Positions 12,185 to 23,877 of a stretch of DNA of 64,000 bases are shown piece by piece. Source of the stretch: Symsagittifera roscoffensis. Lineage: Eukaryota > Xenacoelomorpha > Acoela > Convolutidae. The translations under genes and the position numbers were made by a program. The stretch is from positions 28,438,189 through 28,502,188 of the forward strand of contig NC_087064.1 in NCBI RefSeq assembly GCF_963678635.1. Reading direction: 5' to 3'. The notes beneath the pieces were generated by a model. That model saw only the letters and a list, made by a program, of their open reading frames with translations, searched no databases and had not been told where the DNA came from. The stretch's first letter is position 1. Each line of letters begins with the position of its first letter.

Positions 12185-12830
12185 CTCAGTGTGACGATTG
12201 TGGACCTTTTCCGGAGTCCTCTCACGGAAACAAATATGCCAATTACTTTGTTGATGGTTCTTCAAGATATGCAACATAATATTTCATGGCCTATTTAGGC
12301 AATTTACTGGCAAAACTAAATTTTTTTCTTAAAACGGTGGTCCAAACATGTAACGTAACTAGGATTCCACTCAGTTCTAATATTGGCGCGGAGTATATTT
12401 CACGAAAATTAAAAAAAATTTTGCCAGAACAATTGTACTGCACAGCAATTTATAAGTCCTCATTCTCCTCATCAAAATAGTGTAGCCAATCGCTGTTGGC
12501 AAAAAATTTTGACAATGCACGTGCTTGTTTACTTAAGTCAAAACTACCAGAATCTTTTTGGGGAAGGGCAGTTGATACCGTTTTATATGCAAAGAATCTT
12601 TTACTAAAATCTGCCATTGATGATGATTAAACACCCTACGAATGTTTTTTTTTAGAAATCAATCCAATGTTCATCATCTGAAAATCTATGTTTGCTTATG
12701 TATATCAAAACTTGAAAACCACCAGCGCAAGTTAATATCCGAAGGCAAAAAGCATTTTTACTGCTTATGATGGTTCAAGTCTCTCTGGTTTTCTGAAAAA
12801 TGGCTTAATCGCTCCCTTAATGTGACATTT
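12185..12830 (+). pseudogene. Copia integrase remnant
   Basis: Pieces of the integrase core are visible in order: GPFPESSHGNKYANYFVDG with SSRYA (first catalytic region), IGAEYISRKLKKIL (the position of the second catalytic Asp is decayed), then SPHQN-like and TPYE words. At about 12760-12840 a GYDGSSK-like segment and NVTFHEK mark the typical region after integrase. Several frames are needed to read it. No intact catalytic triad. Confidence 0.65.
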
Positions 12831-13389
12831 CACGAAAAAAATTCCCAGGTCTCGATAACGGATTATTGTTTTGCCTTTTCCGGGCAATCACTCAATGCGT
12901 GATAGACCCAGTTGGGGCTAACACGAAATCAGTGCGCGTCAATAATGCACAAACAGGCGCAAATTATGCCAAAGAAGTTTTGCCTATTTTTAAACAGCCG
13001 TTATCACCGTTTGGGGGAGCTATTTCTTCAATAATTGATAATTCTCAAAGGTTATCTGCTGCATCTAGTCCTCAATCTACTCCAATCCAATCTACTTAGA
13101 TACCCATTAAAATTACACAGCTCACGATTAATTTAAATGTTTGTTGCCATTAAATCTCCTCCTCACACTCCAACTGCAGAAAACCACTACTTCCCTTGAT
13201 CCTAACAGTCCGATACAATTTTTAATACAATTTTCAATATCATGGAAATTAAGACCTAGGGAACAATCTGGAAGTGATGAAGAAAATTTGATGCTTTGAG
13301 ATTTGTCAATGCTACAACTATTAGGACTAGTCGGTTTATTCAAATACCAGCATGGCACATTGGTTACAACTTTCTGCTGATGAAAACTG

Positions 13390-14985
13390 CAATTACGCAA
13401 AAGCTTCTAGCGTCAATAGCAAAATTCTTCTCAATTATGAGGAAACAATTTTGTTGCTTATGTTGAAAATGGTAGATTGCAATGCAAAATAAATTCTATA
13501 GTCTTGTAGAAAAAAAAACATGGGATCTTGTGCCTTTACTTTTTGAAAAACCATGAACAAAAGGCAACTATATTTTTGATACACAATTTTAGATTTTATG
13601 ATATTTTAATTGAAAAGTATAAAGCATATTGTAAATCTTAGGAATTTAGTAAAACTTATGGTCAAAATTATACTGACCATTTTTCACCTACATTTATTTT
13701 GACCGTTTTTTGCTCATTATTTCCAAAATTCATGGTCAAACTCATTCTGATAATTTTTACCTACAATTAGTATGACAGTTCTTCACTCAACTTTGTTCGT
13801 TCAGGTCTAAGAATCCGGTGAAATTGACACGCAGTTTTTTTGAGTTCTCCCTTAGAGGATGATCTTTTGATTGACAACCTCCTGTTTTTGTGTCTGCGAA
13901 CAGTTTGAATGAAAGCGCAATAAGATTATTCGCAGTTGGAAACCAGCAAAACGAGCTTCGACTCAGTTTTTAACAACAAAAAAATTTGCATTCTGGAAAT
14001 TTAAGAAGTTCTGTACACACCTGTTTAATTTATCTACCTAAAAATTTGAGTTTTTTTGCTGTGTATGATGATGACAAGATAATTTTGATGTTAATAAGAA
14101 TTCAGTACAGTAGCTGTTAGCCATTCTTGATAAAGGGATTCGCATTGAAGATAAAGGCATTGCCGAATGGTTCTTGGGAATAAAATTTCACGTTGCCGAC
14201 AATCGCATATGCTTTCTCAAGAAAAATACGTCAAAAATTTAATTGAAAAAAGGAATATGCAAAAATGCAAAACAGTTTCTGAACCTGTGGTTATATCTAA
14301 AAATGCAGCTGATGACAGAAATCTAGCTGATCGATCCCTTCTTCAATAGTTAGTGGGGGCCTTGTTGTATTTAGCTGTAACAACTAGGCTGGATAATGCT
14401 GTTGCAGTAAGCTTACTCACTCAATCATGCAAAAGTCCAACAGTGCAAGATTTTATTGCAACAAATAGAGTACTACGTTTTTAAAGGGCCTCATTTATGC
14501 CCTTACTTTCACGACTTGATGATGGTTTAGAATTTTTTTTTGCGTACAGTGATGCCGTTTGGGCAGGCCGCAGAAAGACAAGAAAGTCTATATCTGCCAT
14601 GGTTATTAAACAAAGAGTTAGACTCACTTGTTTTTCTGGTGAACTGCTAATCAACTTTTGGTATCATTATCTGCATGTGAGTTATAGTATATGGCTCTGT
14701 TGGCCTTGGCTCAGTGGGTTTTTTTTCTGAAAACTGTATTTGAGACTGTCAGCTTTAATACTACTACGACTATCTTGTTCAGTGACAACCAAGGAGCAAT
14801 CTGTGTAGCTCTTGAAAAAATTTCGCGATCGGGACCCAAACATATCGACATGAAAGTACATTTTGTTCGGGAACAAATTTGCTCTGGTAAGATATCGTTA
14901 ATAGATCTACCTACTATATTTATGGATGCGGATTTTTTTGACAAAAGGACTTTCGTTTGTTTTTTTTTGGCGCAGATGTGAAGGC
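13390..14985 (+). pseudogene. Copia reverse transcriptase and RNase H remnant
   Basis: The start of RT is seen near 13400-13550 (NYEE, KKTWDLVPL-like). Its C-terminal part lies at 14100-14350 (EWFLGIKF, then LSQEKYVKNLIEKRNMQKCK, then LYLAVTTRLD). RNase H follows with YSDAVWAGRRKTRKS (14535) and FSDNQGAI, KHIDMKVHFVREQI, LIDLPT in the frame starting at 14691. Between 13600 and 14090 the RT core, including the YVDD box, is lost or unrecognisable. Relic of the polymerase that copies the element RNA. Confidence 0.8.
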
Positions 14986-15015
14986 TCTTATTCGGAAGTG
15001 CCTTTGAGGTGAGTG

Positions 15016-15185
15016 TTGAAACACTCCCCCTTGATTGATCTATTTCTAGGCCTTATTGTTTACAACCAAAAGACTCTTAACTAAATTGCAATTGCTATAT
15101 TCCAGAACGAGTGAAACTTTTTTGACTCAGTTTTTCTTAATTTCAAACTGTCATCTAAACATGGCGGTTAAATCGTATAATTTGT
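15016..15185 (+). repeat. Copia 3' LTR, truncated
   Basis: It starts TGTTGAAACACTCC directly after a purine-rich TTGAGGTGAG, the expected polypurine position for copia. It parallels the 5' LTR for about 165 bp and then diverges, so its 3' half is missing or replaced. Confidence 0.6.
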
Positions 15186-15737
15186 AGATGTCTTTATATT
15201 TGTGGACGTTTTTTTGTCAGAGCGGACAACACAATCTACTACAAAACAGTGGTTTGCAGAGCGGACAAAAAACATCTTCAAAACAGTTGCTTATCTCTTT
15301 TGAATTTTTCTATGAAAACTTTCTGAATTCAAAAATTATAGTTCAATTGTTGAAGAATTGTTGTAATTAAAAGAATTATCAATTTTGAGTTTGTGTAACA
15401 ACAAACCCAAAAATCTCTCAATTTTTGTAATTTTCATAAATTCCTATTCCATGTTAAAATCTAAACTTTGATAAAATTTTTTTTTGAAATATCATGATTT
15501 TTTAAAATCAAATCGTAACAGTTGATTTGCAAAAAAAATTTACGACATAAAACATCCTGAATTACCTTACTACAATTGAATTGAAAAAAATAATTAAATC
15601 CTGAATACTGAAATTTGCCTCGTTGTAATGTCTCGGCATATTTAAATTCAAAACCCAAATTATATCCCGAATCACTACTGAAAATTGCTTTAATATAAAT
15701 TCTCGACAAATTTGAAGCCAGACGCAAAAATTCAAAA
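15186..15737. other. Non-coding gap between copia and CR1-like elements
   Basis: AT-rich, with a short direct repeat containing CAGAGCGGACAA (about 15218 and 15257). No gene seen. It may contain the 5' UTR of the downstream LINE. Confidence 0.4.
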
Positions 15738-18660
15738 ATGTCGAATCACAAATTTAGTTTCGAAGAGTTTGATAAATTAAACAAACCAGCCATTTACAAA
15801 TTTATTAGTATTTATACAATTAGAAAGAAGATTACGGCAATCTTATCGATGACAAAAGCAAAGAAGCTGGATCATACTCGGATGCGACAGTCTTCATAAT
15901 CAATGTTTGCACAAAATGTGGGAGATTTGCCCCTTTCCCTGTAACAGAAGAATGCAAAAAACCTACAAATCGTAGATTCGAATATAACCTCTCCGATAAA
16001 CACTGAAACCCTCCCTAATGACTCTGTAGTACATTCGTTCAGGGGTAGCACCACTGAAGAGAAAATTAAAACTCTTAGTCGGTATCCTGAACAAAAGCTA
16101 AAATGTGTAATTCTCCAAGATGGGACCAACTCCCTTTCGAAACAGAATTTTGCTACCCCTTATGAATTCATTAACCAAATTTTCGTAACTTATTGAAATA
16201 ACTACTATCAAACTTGGCCCAGATCTTGCGTAATTGTCTGCATACTTTTGTTTGTAAATTTTTTAGTAACCTCCAGAGAGTCAAATTGTCTAATGATCAT
16301 GCAGCCCTATCCCAACCCGTCTACAAAGCGCCTTTCCAACGTTATCAAAACTCGCATTTGAACAACACTTCTAATTCCAGTAACTTTCGAATGCTTCCCT
16401 ATAGGCGCCATACCTACTACGATCAAAATCAGAATAACTTCTCTCACTTCCCGGGCTACCATTAAAATCAGAATTACCATCAAATTTTCCATCATATTAG
16501 TGCTTTCACCTTTAAGCTAGACTAATTATGGTACCCTAGACTAGACTACCCTTTCAAATAGAAATTACGATCAAAGCAAAGTAAGCAAAAGCGAATTCGT
16601 TGAAGAGCTTGCCCAGTCGATTGACTATCCACAATCATTCAACACTAATATGATACTTTTCGGCAATTATAAACAAAATTATCTGAACATTGACAATAAA
16701 GAATCACTTGATACAATTTTCACACCATACAATATCGATGTCACTAGTTAAATAATTCCTACTCATTGGATATCACATATAAACTACATAAACACCGATC
16801 TTACTTTAAAAAGATCAACAATCAAATCAATCTTATTTTCGAACCTATTAAAACTGATCACTTGACAAATATTTTCATAACTGAGTTAAAGTGTGCGAAA
16901 AAATTCCCCTCAAGCGCAAACAATTTGATTAAAAAACTATTGAGAACAATTGATAACACCAAATCTGAAAAAAATTAAATTACAAAACTTCTATCAGCAA
17001 AAAAACCCACAAGCAAGGTTCAACATTTTCAGTTGAACTATAGTTGAAAAAAAAATGTGCTTCACAAAAGATAATCTTTAGAAGTAATGATAATTCAAAA
17101 AATAAACTTACAAGACAAAATTTTCATATCGAAGTTATTAAATTTAAAAAAGCCCAACTTGACAAATTGAATATTATCAACGAAACAGAAAACTCCAAAA
17201 ACTCATCTAACAGCAGTTCTCTTCTAAATACCTCCTTCGAAGAGATCATAACTAATAGCTTCCACTTGTCAAGTCTCCTCAACTAAAAATTTTCAACCTT
17301 AGAAGTTTCTATGAAAAAGACACCGAGAACTGTCTTACTGAAGAACCACATCAAAACAAACCTAACAACAAAAATCCATTTTTGTTCAGACTTGTAACTA
17401 CCGTAGAGTGTAAAAAAGAACTTCTCAAACTCAATCCAAAAAAGCCGCAATCCCACCCTGATATTCCATCAGATGGTTGCCCTTAAAAAAGGTTGCAATG
17501 AAGCTTAAGAAAAGCAATTATCACACCAATATACAAAAAATCCTGAAGTACCTGAAAATTCCCTGGAACTTAATCAAAATTGCTTGAAAAACAAATTAAT
17601 GAATATGTTTTATCACAAAACCTTTTAAGCAACACTCAATTTGGCTTTAGAACATCATACTCAACAACTGATGCTAGTTTATTTCGAACAGTATCATTCA
17701 AAAAATCGATTGATACCAACATGTTTCTCGCTTGCTATTTATTAGATCTGTCGAAGGCATTTGATTCTATTGACCGTAACCACTTAAAACAAAACAAAAG
17801 ATTAAAATTTCAGAACCTTCTAGAAACTTATTGAATTCTTTCATAAGCGACCGATGCCAGTGAATAGGACTGAATAGGACTGGATATCATTTCGTCAAGG
17901 GGTCCCACAAGGTACTGTTTTAGGACCGCTCATTTTCAACCTGTACATTAACGATGTTAACAAGCAACTGACTCTCTCATGCAGTAGTTCAAGATGCAGA
18001 TGACACAACTCTTTTCTTTGAGAATAAAAACATTAAAAGTGCATTAAAAGAGCTTGAATAAAATTGCAATAATTTATCACAATGTTTTCGGAGACTCTTA
18101 TTCCAATATAATGCTAAAAAAAACTTATCATCTTCAATAGAAAACATGTTAGAGTTAGAAAAGATGATCAAAGTACCCAATTAACCTGGAAAAAATATTA
18201 TTGAAGGAAAAATCAATGTGAAGGTTCTCGGAGTAATATTAGACCAAATTTTTGACAATTCAAGATGAAGTGAAAATGATCTTAAGAAAAATGTCCTGCG
18301 GGACTAAAACACTAGCGTCGATCAATAAACGCCTTCCTATCAAAACAAGACTACTATTAATGAACCGCACTCGTTTTCAGTCACATAGAGTATCCTGGTA
18401 TCCTTTTAATTGGAATATACTTGAATTTGACAATCTCATTACAAAACAAATTATCTGGGCAATTAAAACTTGTTGTGATTGTGCAAAACTTGGTTCATCA
18501 TCTTATCTCATAATAAAATACAATGTATTACCAGTAACAATGTTTCTTGACTAAAAAATTAATTGCAAATCTGGAGAAAAAATCACGACTCATTGCCAGT
18601 TACCAGTTTACGACAAAATTCAAAATAGAAACAATCACAGCATAAATCCAAATAATGAAA
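15738..18660 (+). mobile_element. Decayed CR1-like LINE
   Basis: Three parts lie in LINE order on the plus strand. The first (15738-16490) is an ORF1-like region with a Cys-rich VCTKCGRF finger and VILQDGTNSLSKQ, reminiscent of the PHD/esterase ORF1 described for CR1-type elements. The second is an endonuclease remnant near 16600-16740 (MILFGNYKQNYLN, comparable to the LGDFN motif). The third is a reverse transcriptase at 17580-18180 with a post-RT region to 18660. Stops and frameshifts are frequent. Assignment to CR1/L2 rather than Jockey is from these motifs only. Confidence 0.7.
17580..18180 (+). pseudogene. LINE reverse transcriptase remnant
   Basis: The frame starting at 17580 contains NTQFGFRTSYSTTDAS and LLDLSKAFDSIDRNHL (RT motif A with its catalytic Asp). 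A shifted frame follows with FRQGVPQGTVLGPLIFNLYI (motif B). Another shift gives DADDTTLFF, the degraded FADDT box (motif C). The post-RT helix-rich region continues at 18252-18554 (KTLASINKRLPIKTRLLL). At least three frame changes make it non-functional. Confidence 0.85.
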
Positions 18661-18689
18661 AAAAAAACTTCGAAAGATTTAATGAGAAT

Positions 18690-18735
18690 GCATCAAAATG
18701 TTTTTTTTTTTTTGCATCAAAATGTTTGACGGAAC
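18690..18735 (+). repeat. Direct repeat GCATCAAAATGTTT
   Basis: The 14-mer occurs twice, separated by a T run, right after the LINE. It could be the LINE's tandem 3' tail or a target-site duplication. I see no matching copy at the LINE's 5' side. Confidence 0.45.
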
Positions 18736-18756
18736 GTTAAAAAGGTATGTTTGTTC

Positions 18757-20270
18757 TGGAATGTTGAGTCTGGAACAAGTGTGTCAGCTTGCCACTCTAC
18801 CCTCCGGTCACCGGCACAATTATCATTAATTTGCTTAAATACTCAAACAAAACTCCAGGGAGGGCACCTAACCAACCACCAAAACACTCGATCTTTCGAT
18901 CAGAAACGATATAAATCAATCTGAATCAACAACAATTAGGAAAGTCAGATCACATCTTGTCCGGAAATAAAATATAAGCTGTCTTTTTCTGTTTTTTTTA
19001 ACTGTTTTTGGTCTTTTTTGTGTTTTTTACTGTTTTTTGTACTTTTGTTTTCAAGTAAATTTATTTTTGGCTTTTCTTGTTTGGTTTTACGCTTTCTTTT
19101 TAATTGTTTTTGGTCCCAGCGTCTTCGAGTAAGCGGGCTCTTGACTTCCCAACTAACACTACGACCGCCGGAACTTTCGGTCTTAACTAAATTAAAAAGC
19201 TAAATCGTACCAGGCAGAGGGTCGGTACCTTCCGCCTAATACAACACAGAACATTAAGGATCTAACTCAGGCATACGCCCGGAGCGGATGGTTCCTCGCT
19301 GAAACATGATGGTCCTGCTTTTAACAGGCCCAACCAGAAGCGCCACAAAAACGTCTATGTAACATTCGCCCAAAGGTTACACAAGGACGGAGCGTAGAAA
19401 AAGCACCTACTGACGACTGACAAGCGTCAGTTACCTGAATTCTAATAGTTTTTTTCCGTCTAGACCTAGACAGTTAGTTTTACGTTCTGTTTAGGGCTAT
19501 GTAAAAAGTTACCGTTTTTAGGCCATCATTGAAACGACTTTTGATCAGCTTTCGTTTATATGCGAGAATCACCACATAGCTGGGTCTCGGATCACCAAAC
19601 TACGTGATTTTATTCAAAACAGGGCTCAAAATCTATCATTTACTATGGTTTTAGTGACAGTTGTATACTAAATTCATTGAAAATGGATTGACTCTTTCCT
19701 CTTTCTAACTATTCATGCTCTGAAATACTTTACAGTATTCGAGTCAATTGAATCGCTTAGGGCATTACAGCAGCTAAATTATGTCTCTAAAAATTTGTAA
19801 CAGTTTCTAATAGTCTCTGGGCACCGGACAACTAATTCCGCGTTCCCTTGGTGATAACGTCATTATCTTCCCGACTTCGTGGCACGGGAGGGTACGGATC
19901 CGCTCCGGATGTCCCAATGGACCTTCCTTCCGTATGATCTTTCTCAGATGAGCGGCATATCGTGTCTTGTTACCACGATAAGAGGCTTTGTATCTCTCGT
20001 AATTTTCTTCGACTGATTTTCGTCTTATTAATTCTGTTGTCTGCTTTCTTCTATTTTTCTTCTATAATTCTGTTGTCTGCTTTCTTCTATTTTTCTGAGA
20101 AATATCCCAGCTCTAATCAAAACTTTGAAAATTTAAGTTCTAGAATATTTCGACCCTCCTTTTCATAACGAATTCCCTGTTAAGGTATCTACCATCTTTT
20201 TCCGTTTGCATCGGCGGGTTCGACTGTGCCAATCCGGCGGAATGGCACAATTTTGGAACAGTTTACATGA
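18757..20270 (-). repeat. Probable solo LTR related to the large gypsy family
   Basis: The interval 19000-19390 parallels element B's terminal region at 51640-51985 in the same order: a long T-rich tract, AAAAAGCTA, GTACCAGG, CCGGAGC, then GCGCCAYAAAAACRYCTATGTAACA and TCGCC. To the right, a hairpin GTGCC...GGCAC lies at 20229-20251. No gag or pol is attached. Most likely a diverged solo LTR of a sister family in minus orientation, with uncertain borders. Confidence 0.45.
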
Positions 20271-21220
20271 TGACCAAATTATATTCAAGAATATCCTAAC
20301 GTAAAGAAAAGCAGAACAACTAAGGAATAATTTATTATGATTTAAAGAAACTCCAACATAGGCAACCTATGGAAAAATTCATGGAGATATTTCAAACTTC
20401 TTTAATGGAAATCTCGTAAGATTTTGATATTATCATTAAATGCGTAAATTTCTAATATTAATTCTGGGTTTATTTGACAATAATTATCATCATTATAATC
20501 ACCTTTTGACTTACACTTGTACATTTGAAAATATTTTAAATGGCAAATAAAGTGTTTTTTTTTAAACAAAAATTGTTGATTTTGACTCTACCCACTTTAG
20601 TGGAAATTAAGAAATTCTTTTTATTTTAATTGTCGAGACCTACTTTTATAAGAAGCACAATCAGGCCACTAGAAAACATTTACTTTGTAAAAAACATTAT
20701 GCGTAAGAAATATTTAGTCGTTGTTAGTCTTGTTAGTCTCAGAAATAATTAAGCGTTGTTAGTCTTGAAAACTCCAACCTTTAAAATGGTTTTTGAGTAA
20801 CTAGTTAGCTTTAAGTAGCTTTAATAATTACTAATCGAAGCGTTTTAGACATATTTAAATTGAACACAAAGGACATCTTACTTTTTCACGTGAATTTGAA
20901 AACTTAGTGATTGTTTCATTGAGGGTATCTCTGATCATTCGCTATTGGTCTATGTAAGAGATTTACTGAATTTCGTAGGAAATTTGTCCAAAATGGACAT
21001 TGCAAACAAGCTATTTAGAGAGAAAAATCTTGAATTTACACTTAATTGAGTCTACTAGTGTATGTAGTAAGAAGGGGGGTCAATTAAAATGGGCCCTTCC
21101 GTCATGCGACGGTACGTGCACAGGTTGGATAGGGCCATACCAACGCTATATAAGTACATCGACAAAATTTTATCAACAAATCAAGTCTATTTTGTGGGGT
21201 GTTTGCGTCAAGAGAATTGT
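20271..21220. other. Non-coding stretch with LTR-like patch
   Basis: No gene seen. About 20560-20690 resembles the second half of the copia 5' LTR (CCACTTYAGWGGAAA, then a T/A-rich run, GAGACCT and TATAAGA in the same order as 10765-10850), so a scrap of another copia LTR is likely. The sequence next to 21220 is probably the 3' UTR of the minus-strand LINE. Confidence 0.4.
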
Positions 21221-21223
21221 CAA

Positions 21224-22041
21224 TTAAAATCTACCCTCCTCGATTACAGCACAGATAGAATTGTCTATGTTGGATGTATTTTCAAGTTTTTTGCACCCCC
21301 TAAAGCAGAGGATTGCACTCTTCAGAAGTGCAAAACTTATTTTTGTTCTTATAAAGTTAATTGTGTCCGAGTATGATTCGTTCCATTTTTCGCTTAGTTT
21401 CTCTGCTAGTTTCTGGACGGTTTTTGAAGAGCCCGGTGCTGCTCCTCCCGTACATGCAAAAATTAGTGGAACAAAGCTGCTGTGATCCACGTCCAGAATT
21501 CTTTGTTGGTATTTTAATGTTTTGACACTCTCATGATATTTGTAGGCGTCAGATATAGTTTTAGGGCAGGATTTAGCATGGGGGTTGAAAGTTTTTTACA
21601 TCGAAAAAGGTTCGGCTGAGTCGGCCTCCCCAGAGTCCATTTGCCTTGATGTCAAGTCGAGCGTCATCGTCAGTAGTGATTGTTTTGTTGTGAAAGCTTT
21701 CGCCTTCCAACGATTGAAGTTTCGGCTCTATTTCAACATCATGGCATACTTCGTCCAGGAGTGTCGCAAGGGTATCGCGAATTTCATTATGTCTTAGGTG
21801 AGTGTATCCACCTTTGGGACAGTGTAGGGAGTGGGTCAGTGTGAACGGTTGTCCACACGGGCATGTATGTGGGGTGTTTGGTGGTTCCCATCCAAATCTC
21901 AGATGTAATCCATCTTTAAACTCTGAATTTTTGAGAGAGAAATTGTATTTTTATAGGGGGAGCACGCTTAGCCAATTCGATGCTTCTTTCTGTGACGCTA
22001 GATTTTTGTCAGTTTTTTCTCTGATGAGCAATTTTCCATAA
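21224..22041 (-). pseudogene. Zinc knuckle and endonuclease-like C-terminus of the RLE LINE
   Basis: This is read in more than one frame. At 21930-21840 CPCGQPFTLTHSLHCPKGG gives a Cys/His knuckle. LRHNEIRDTLATLLDEVCHD follows, then DARLDI...FFDVK, which fits the D...DxK core of a restriction-like endonuclease. The frame from 21490 ends the protein (SSFVPLIFACTGG, then a helical tail, then a stop at 21224). At least two frameshifts separate it from the RT. Expected role: cutting the target DNA to prime reverse transcription. Confidence 0.65.
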
Positions 22042-22192
22042 CTTCGCCTTTTTTGAGAATGTGATGTTCTGTTTCTCAGTTTTGATGTTTCTATTTATCA
22101 GAGTTTGGTCTGTTTCAGCTATTTCTGTATCACTGTTTTCTAACGGATCACAAATGGCTCGTGACCACTCATAGTTTTTGGGAAAGTCCGTG

Positions 22193-23503
22193 TTACTGGC
22201 GTGTTTTTTTCCGTGGTTTTATGGCGCTTTCACGGCAGTTTTGCGTTACTATGAGTTGACATTTGGAGGGCTTCACATTGTACCCGAAAGCCTTTCCGTG
22301 CACATCTAGGTTGTCCAGTATGACGCGGAGACTCTTAAGATCACCTGCAGCGCTTCCATCATCTGCGTACCAATTTTGGGTGACATTTGGTTTTTGCGGG
22401 AGCTCAATCAGTGGGATTTTTCCAATTCCGTACATAGCCATTGCGATGGGATCACCTTGCGTTGTGCCTTCGGTAGATGTCAAAACCGTGTTATTGACAT
22501 ACAATTTTGAGGGATGTTTATATGAGTTGGCCAGCGCATGATGTAGTGCCGGACAAAGGATCTCTACATTTTTCAGAGCAAGTTCTCTATTGAGCGAGTT
22601 GAAGGCGTTTTCTGCATCAATAAGTAGTATGGCTTCCGTTTCCGGTTTCTCAAACTCCTGCCTCAAGCTGTGGATAGCATATTCGATTCCACACTTCTAG
22701 CCTAAGCCGAGTTGGAAATTTTTTCCGAGATTTTTAAGGTCTGATTTTATACATTGAGTGATTGTTTTGCCAATTATTTTTCTCAGAATCTCGCCTATAC
22801 CAATGGGCCGTATCCCTGGATTTTTGTCCAGAGGTATCAGGCGACACGAGTTGTAAGCTGTTAAGTTTTGATGGGGGACAACTTTACTTGCTATTGTATA
22901 AGATAGTTTAGCAATTGTTTTGCATAGCTCAATGGATGTCTGGTTGAAGTGAGTTAATATCCTTCTCCATTCGCACGCATCTAGACCTGAGGGACCGTGG
23001 CTTCCGTGCGTTTTCAGGGTTGATTTTTGAACTGTCTTGGCGTTTATTCGTTCGAATACAGAGCGGTGGTATGGCATTTGGTCTTCACTCAAATCCGTTA
23101 TATATTTAGTGTTCGCTGTTTTGGCTGGGAGGTGTTTTTCTTTCAGGATATTGAGGACTGCTTTTCCTTCACTGACTTCTTTTAGGGGAAGTACTCTTTT
23201 TGTTTTCTTGTCTGAAAGGCAGCCAACGGCGGCAGATATTTTGCCTGTACTCATTAATTTATCAAATTGCTTAGCTTCCTCATTTACTTCGGACTTCTTC
23301 TGTTTTGGATGTCTAATTTGGAGAGCTTTCGCTTCAGTGAAAAGTTCGTCTAATAGGTCTTGCTTCCATAAAATTCGGCGGCTCAGTGTTTTGGAATTTG
23401 ATCCATTTGTTTGTGATTTAGTTTTGGGGAGCTGCAGATGTGGGAGAATCATTGCTGCTTTCATTGCGACGTTAGAATTTGGTGTTTCTTCTACTAATGA
23501 CAA
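22193..23503 (-). pseudogene. Reverse transcriptase of RLE-type LINE
   Basis: One frame runs from 23503 to 22193 with a single stop near 22697. Motifs in order: HGPSGLDACEWRRIL, CRLIPLDKNPGIRPIGIGE (fingers), LLIDAENAFNSLNRE (motif A), STEGTTQGDPIAMAMYG (motif B), NWYADDGSAAGDL (catalytic YADD, motif C) and GYNVKPSKCQLI (motif D). The catalytic aspartates are all present, so decay is recent or slight. In life it would make cDNA at the nicked target. This RT subgroup (GPSGLD start, EGTTQGDP box) is one I associate with cnidarian genomes; that is memory, not a search. Confidence 0.8.
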
Positions 23504-23877
23504 CAGCTGCTGGTTCAGTAATTCTATGAATTGGAACCCGGTCTTGTTCTTGCTTAGAACTATGAAGCGCGGTTTCCAGTTAACGATGTTTTTGTATATG
23601 ATATTTGTTTTAATTTCAAGTTCTTGGTCGATAAGTTTCCAGGGGTCGAAGGGGGCTGTAGTGATTGCTGGGGGGCGATGGATCAGATTGTGTTGTGTTG
23701 GGCAGTGCGTTTGTTTCAGGTGTTGCCGGTGATGTTTCTATTTGAGTTGTGATGGGGGCTGTGCTTGTTGGTCTGTTTGTGAAATTAGGCCCTTTGCAAA
23801 GTTCTCGGGTGTGCATTTCATGCAAGAGAACCCATTGTAATGAAATTTGATGCTCTGTAGCCCGCTAAACCGGACAT

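Larger units (their letters stand above)
10580..15185 (+). mobile_element. Decayed Ty1/copia retrotransposon
   Basis: Gag, zinc knuckle, protease, integrase, RT and RNase H remnants follow in the copia order (integrase before RT) on the plus strand, between two diverged LTR starts beginning TGTTGAAA (10580 and 15016). Each domain is recognisable only in pieces because frameshifts and stops are everywhere. The length of about 4.6 kb is normal for copia. It is an old, inactive copy. Confidence 0.85.
21224..23830 (-). mobile_element. RLE-type LINE-like retroelement
   Basis: On the minus strand, in order: a Cys-containing N-terminal region near 23830 (FSCMKC), a reverse transcriptase (23503-22193), a Cys/His knuckle (CPCGQPFTLTHSLHC, about 21870), an LRHNEIRD motif, and a PD-(D/E)XK-like endonuclease segment (DDDARLDIKANGLWGG and FFDVK, about 21700-21560). 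A helical tail ends at 21224. The arrangement of RT, knuckle and restriction-like endonuclease is that of early-branching, R2-type LINEs. Damage is light in RT and heavier in the C-terminal half. Confidence 0.75.

Noticed and set aside
19962-20168. 68-codon hydrophobic frame resembling a membrane peptide
   Set aside because: It is a T-rich repeat (TTCTATTTTTCT twice) inside the probable solo LTR.
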